Of a stretch of DNA of 28,442 nucleotides, positions 27,380 through 28,442 are shown one piece after another. The notes under the pieces were generated by a model that did not search any database, had not been told where the DNA came from, and saw only the letters and a program-made list of their open reading frames with translations. A program made the position numbers and the translations under genes. The DNA lies in the NCBI GenBank assembly GCA_047606565.1, contig JASGEH010000064.1, positions 1-28,442 of the forward strand, given 5' to 3'. Each line of letters begins with the position of its first letter. Positions within the stretch are counted from its first letter, which is position 1. The DNA comes from Comamonas_F sp047606565. Lineage in GTDB: Bacteria; Pseudomonadota; Gammaproteobacteria; Burkholderiales; Burkholderiaceae_C.

Positions 27380-28442
27380 CACGCCCCCGACTGATCGAAC
27401 TCAACGCCTGGATCAATGCCTCTGGCGACGCCGAGGATTCCTGGCTGCTGCCGGGGCGCGATCCCGGCCGCATCTTCACGCTGGCGCATTACGTCGAGGC
27501 CGCGCGCATCGCGCATCGCGGCGTGTTCGGCAATGTCTTTACCTCGGACCGGCCGCAGCTCGTCATTGATGCGCACACGCGGCCCGAGCACACGCTCGAT
27601 CCCGTCGCGCTGTTTTCGGCGCTGCTGGCGCAGGTGCCGGACATCGGCGCCATCGTCACGGCCTCGACCACGTACAGCGACCCGTACACGCTGGCGCGGC
27701 AGATCCAGAGCCTCAATTTGCTCAGTGGCGGGCGCGCCGCGTGGAATGTGGTGACCAGTTGGAACCCGGCGATTGCCGCCAACTTCTCGGACCAGGCGCT
27801 GCCGGATCGCGCCGCGCGCTATGCGCGGGCCGAGGAGTTCATCGAGGTGGTGCTCAAGCTCTGGGACAGCTGGCAGTTCCCCTGGGGCGCGCCGGCCAGC
27901 GAGCTGGTCGTGCCTGGCCGGGTCCGGCCTATCGATCACCGGGGCACGCATTTCAGCGTGGCCGGGCCGCTCAACGTGCCGCAGGCGCCGGGCGGGCGGC
28001 CGCGCCTGCTGCAGGCTGGCGGCTCGCCGGCGGGCATCCGGCTGGCGGCGCGCTTCGCCGACGACGTCTATGCCCCGCCCGGCTCGCTGGCCGGCGCGCG
28101 CGCCTTGCGCCAGGAACTGCACGCCGCCGCACGCGCCCTGGGCCGGCCCGAGGACCGGCTGCCCCGGCTGATCCCGGTGCTGGTGCCGATCTTGTGCGCG
28201 AGTGAGGCCGAGGCGGCGGCGCTGCGGCAGGCCCATGCCGAGGCCGCGCCGGTGACCGAGGCCGAGCTCGATGCGCTGGCGGCGCTGCTGGGCGTGGAGC
28301 GCGCGCGCACGGCGGCCGACCGGCCCTTGCGCCCGGAGGACTTCGGCGACGTCTCGGCCAGCGTGGTGCCGATCGGTGCGATCCGCGCCAAGCGGGCGCT
28401 GGCGCTGGACGAGGGGCTGTCGCTGAGCGGGCTGGTGCGGCG
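27376..28442 (+). CDS. FMN-dependent monooxygenase of the NtaA/SnaA/DszA (LLM) family, copy 2, cut by the window end
   Basis: The open frame runs 355 codons from ATG 27376 to the window end without a stop, so at least the last part of the protein is missing. It begins MTRPRLIELNAWINASGDAEDSW and shows VFTSDRPQLV, IVTASTTYSDPYTLARQIQSLNLLSGGRAAWNVVTSW, RYARAEEFIEVVLKLWDSW, HFSVAGPLNVPQAPGGRPRLLQAGGSPAGIRLAARFADDVY, all of the same family as copy 1. The two copies share the family blocks but differ clearly between them, so they are paralogues with probably different substrates or steps. ATGA overlap with copy 1 and GGGG 5 bases upstream of the ATG indicate coupled translation. Confidence 0.9.
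   Translation, partial: MTRPRLIELNAWINASGDAEDSWLLPGRDPGRIFTLAHYVEAARIAHRGVFGNVFTSDRPQLVIDAHTRPEHTLDPVALFSALLAQVPDIGAIVTASTTYSDPYTLARQIQSLNLLSGGRAAWNVVTSWNPAIAANFSDQALPDRAARYARAEEFIEVVLKLWDSWQFPWGAPASELVVPGRVRPIDHRGTHFSVAGPLNVPQAPGGRPRLLQAGGSPAGIRLAARFADDVYAPPGSLAGARALRQELHAAARALGRPEDRLPRLIPVLVPILCASEAEAAALRQAHAEAAPVTEAELDALAALLGVERARTAADRPLRPEDFGDVSASVVPIGAIRAKRALALDEGLSLSGLVR

Noticed and set aside
26084..27382. A 432-codon minus-strand open frame opposite LLM monooxygenase copy 1
   Set aside because: Same reason: the plus strand has all family blocks and the minus strand has none.

Overview
This is a high-GC chromosomal segment, most probably from a betaproteobacterium of the order Burkholderiales. 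The mnmG-rsmG-lysE-parA-hydrolase-parB order and the MnmG protein text look most like the family Comamonadaceae. That placement comes from recall and was not checked against a database. Almost all of the window is coding. I see no tRNA, rRNA, CRISPR array, IS element or prophage gene.

Layout. (1) 1-3083: the 3' end of an SDR oxidoreductase gene, an Old Yellow Enzyme reductase on the minus strand, and a UbiH/UbiM-type ubiquinone hydroxylase diverging from it. (2) 3262-5939: a tauABC-type ABC importer operon, convergent with a beta-class glutathione S-transferase (5945-6553, minus). (3) 6849-12784: the chromosome segregation locus, mnmG-rsmG, a terminator, a LysE-type exporter, parA, a small serine hydrolase and parB. 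Two full and two near-consensus parS sites are seen; two lie inside mnmG, one inside rsmG and one just before parB. (4) 12881-13669: a secreted trypsin-fold protease, convergent with a large CopD-type membrane protein whose cytochrome c module has lost its haem site. (5) 15725-16765: a minus-strand NitT/TauT-type binding protein upstream of copD and diverging from ssuCB-ssuA (17045-19756). (6) 19816-28442: a tightly coupled run of a peptide/nickel-type ABC importer (binding protein, two permeases, a double ATPase), an aldo/keto reductase and two NtaA/SnaA/DszA-family flavin monooxygenases; the last is cut by the window end.

Functional reading. Regions 2, 5 and 6 together look like an organosulfur scavenging neighbourhood on both sides of the par locus: taurine-type and alkanesulfonate-type importers plus a third importer coupled to flavin monooxygenases. 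Neither tauD nor ssuD is present, so the desulfonating step is either outside the window or done by the NtaA/DszA-type enzymes. The most noteworthy items are the third importer with its oxidoreductases (substrate unknown), the parS sites written into mnmG codons, the long Lys/Ala-rich N-terminus of ParB, the haem-less cytochrome module in the CopD fusion, and several repeat-type candidate operators next to the sulfur genes. I found nothing that can be called a wholly new system from sequence alone.
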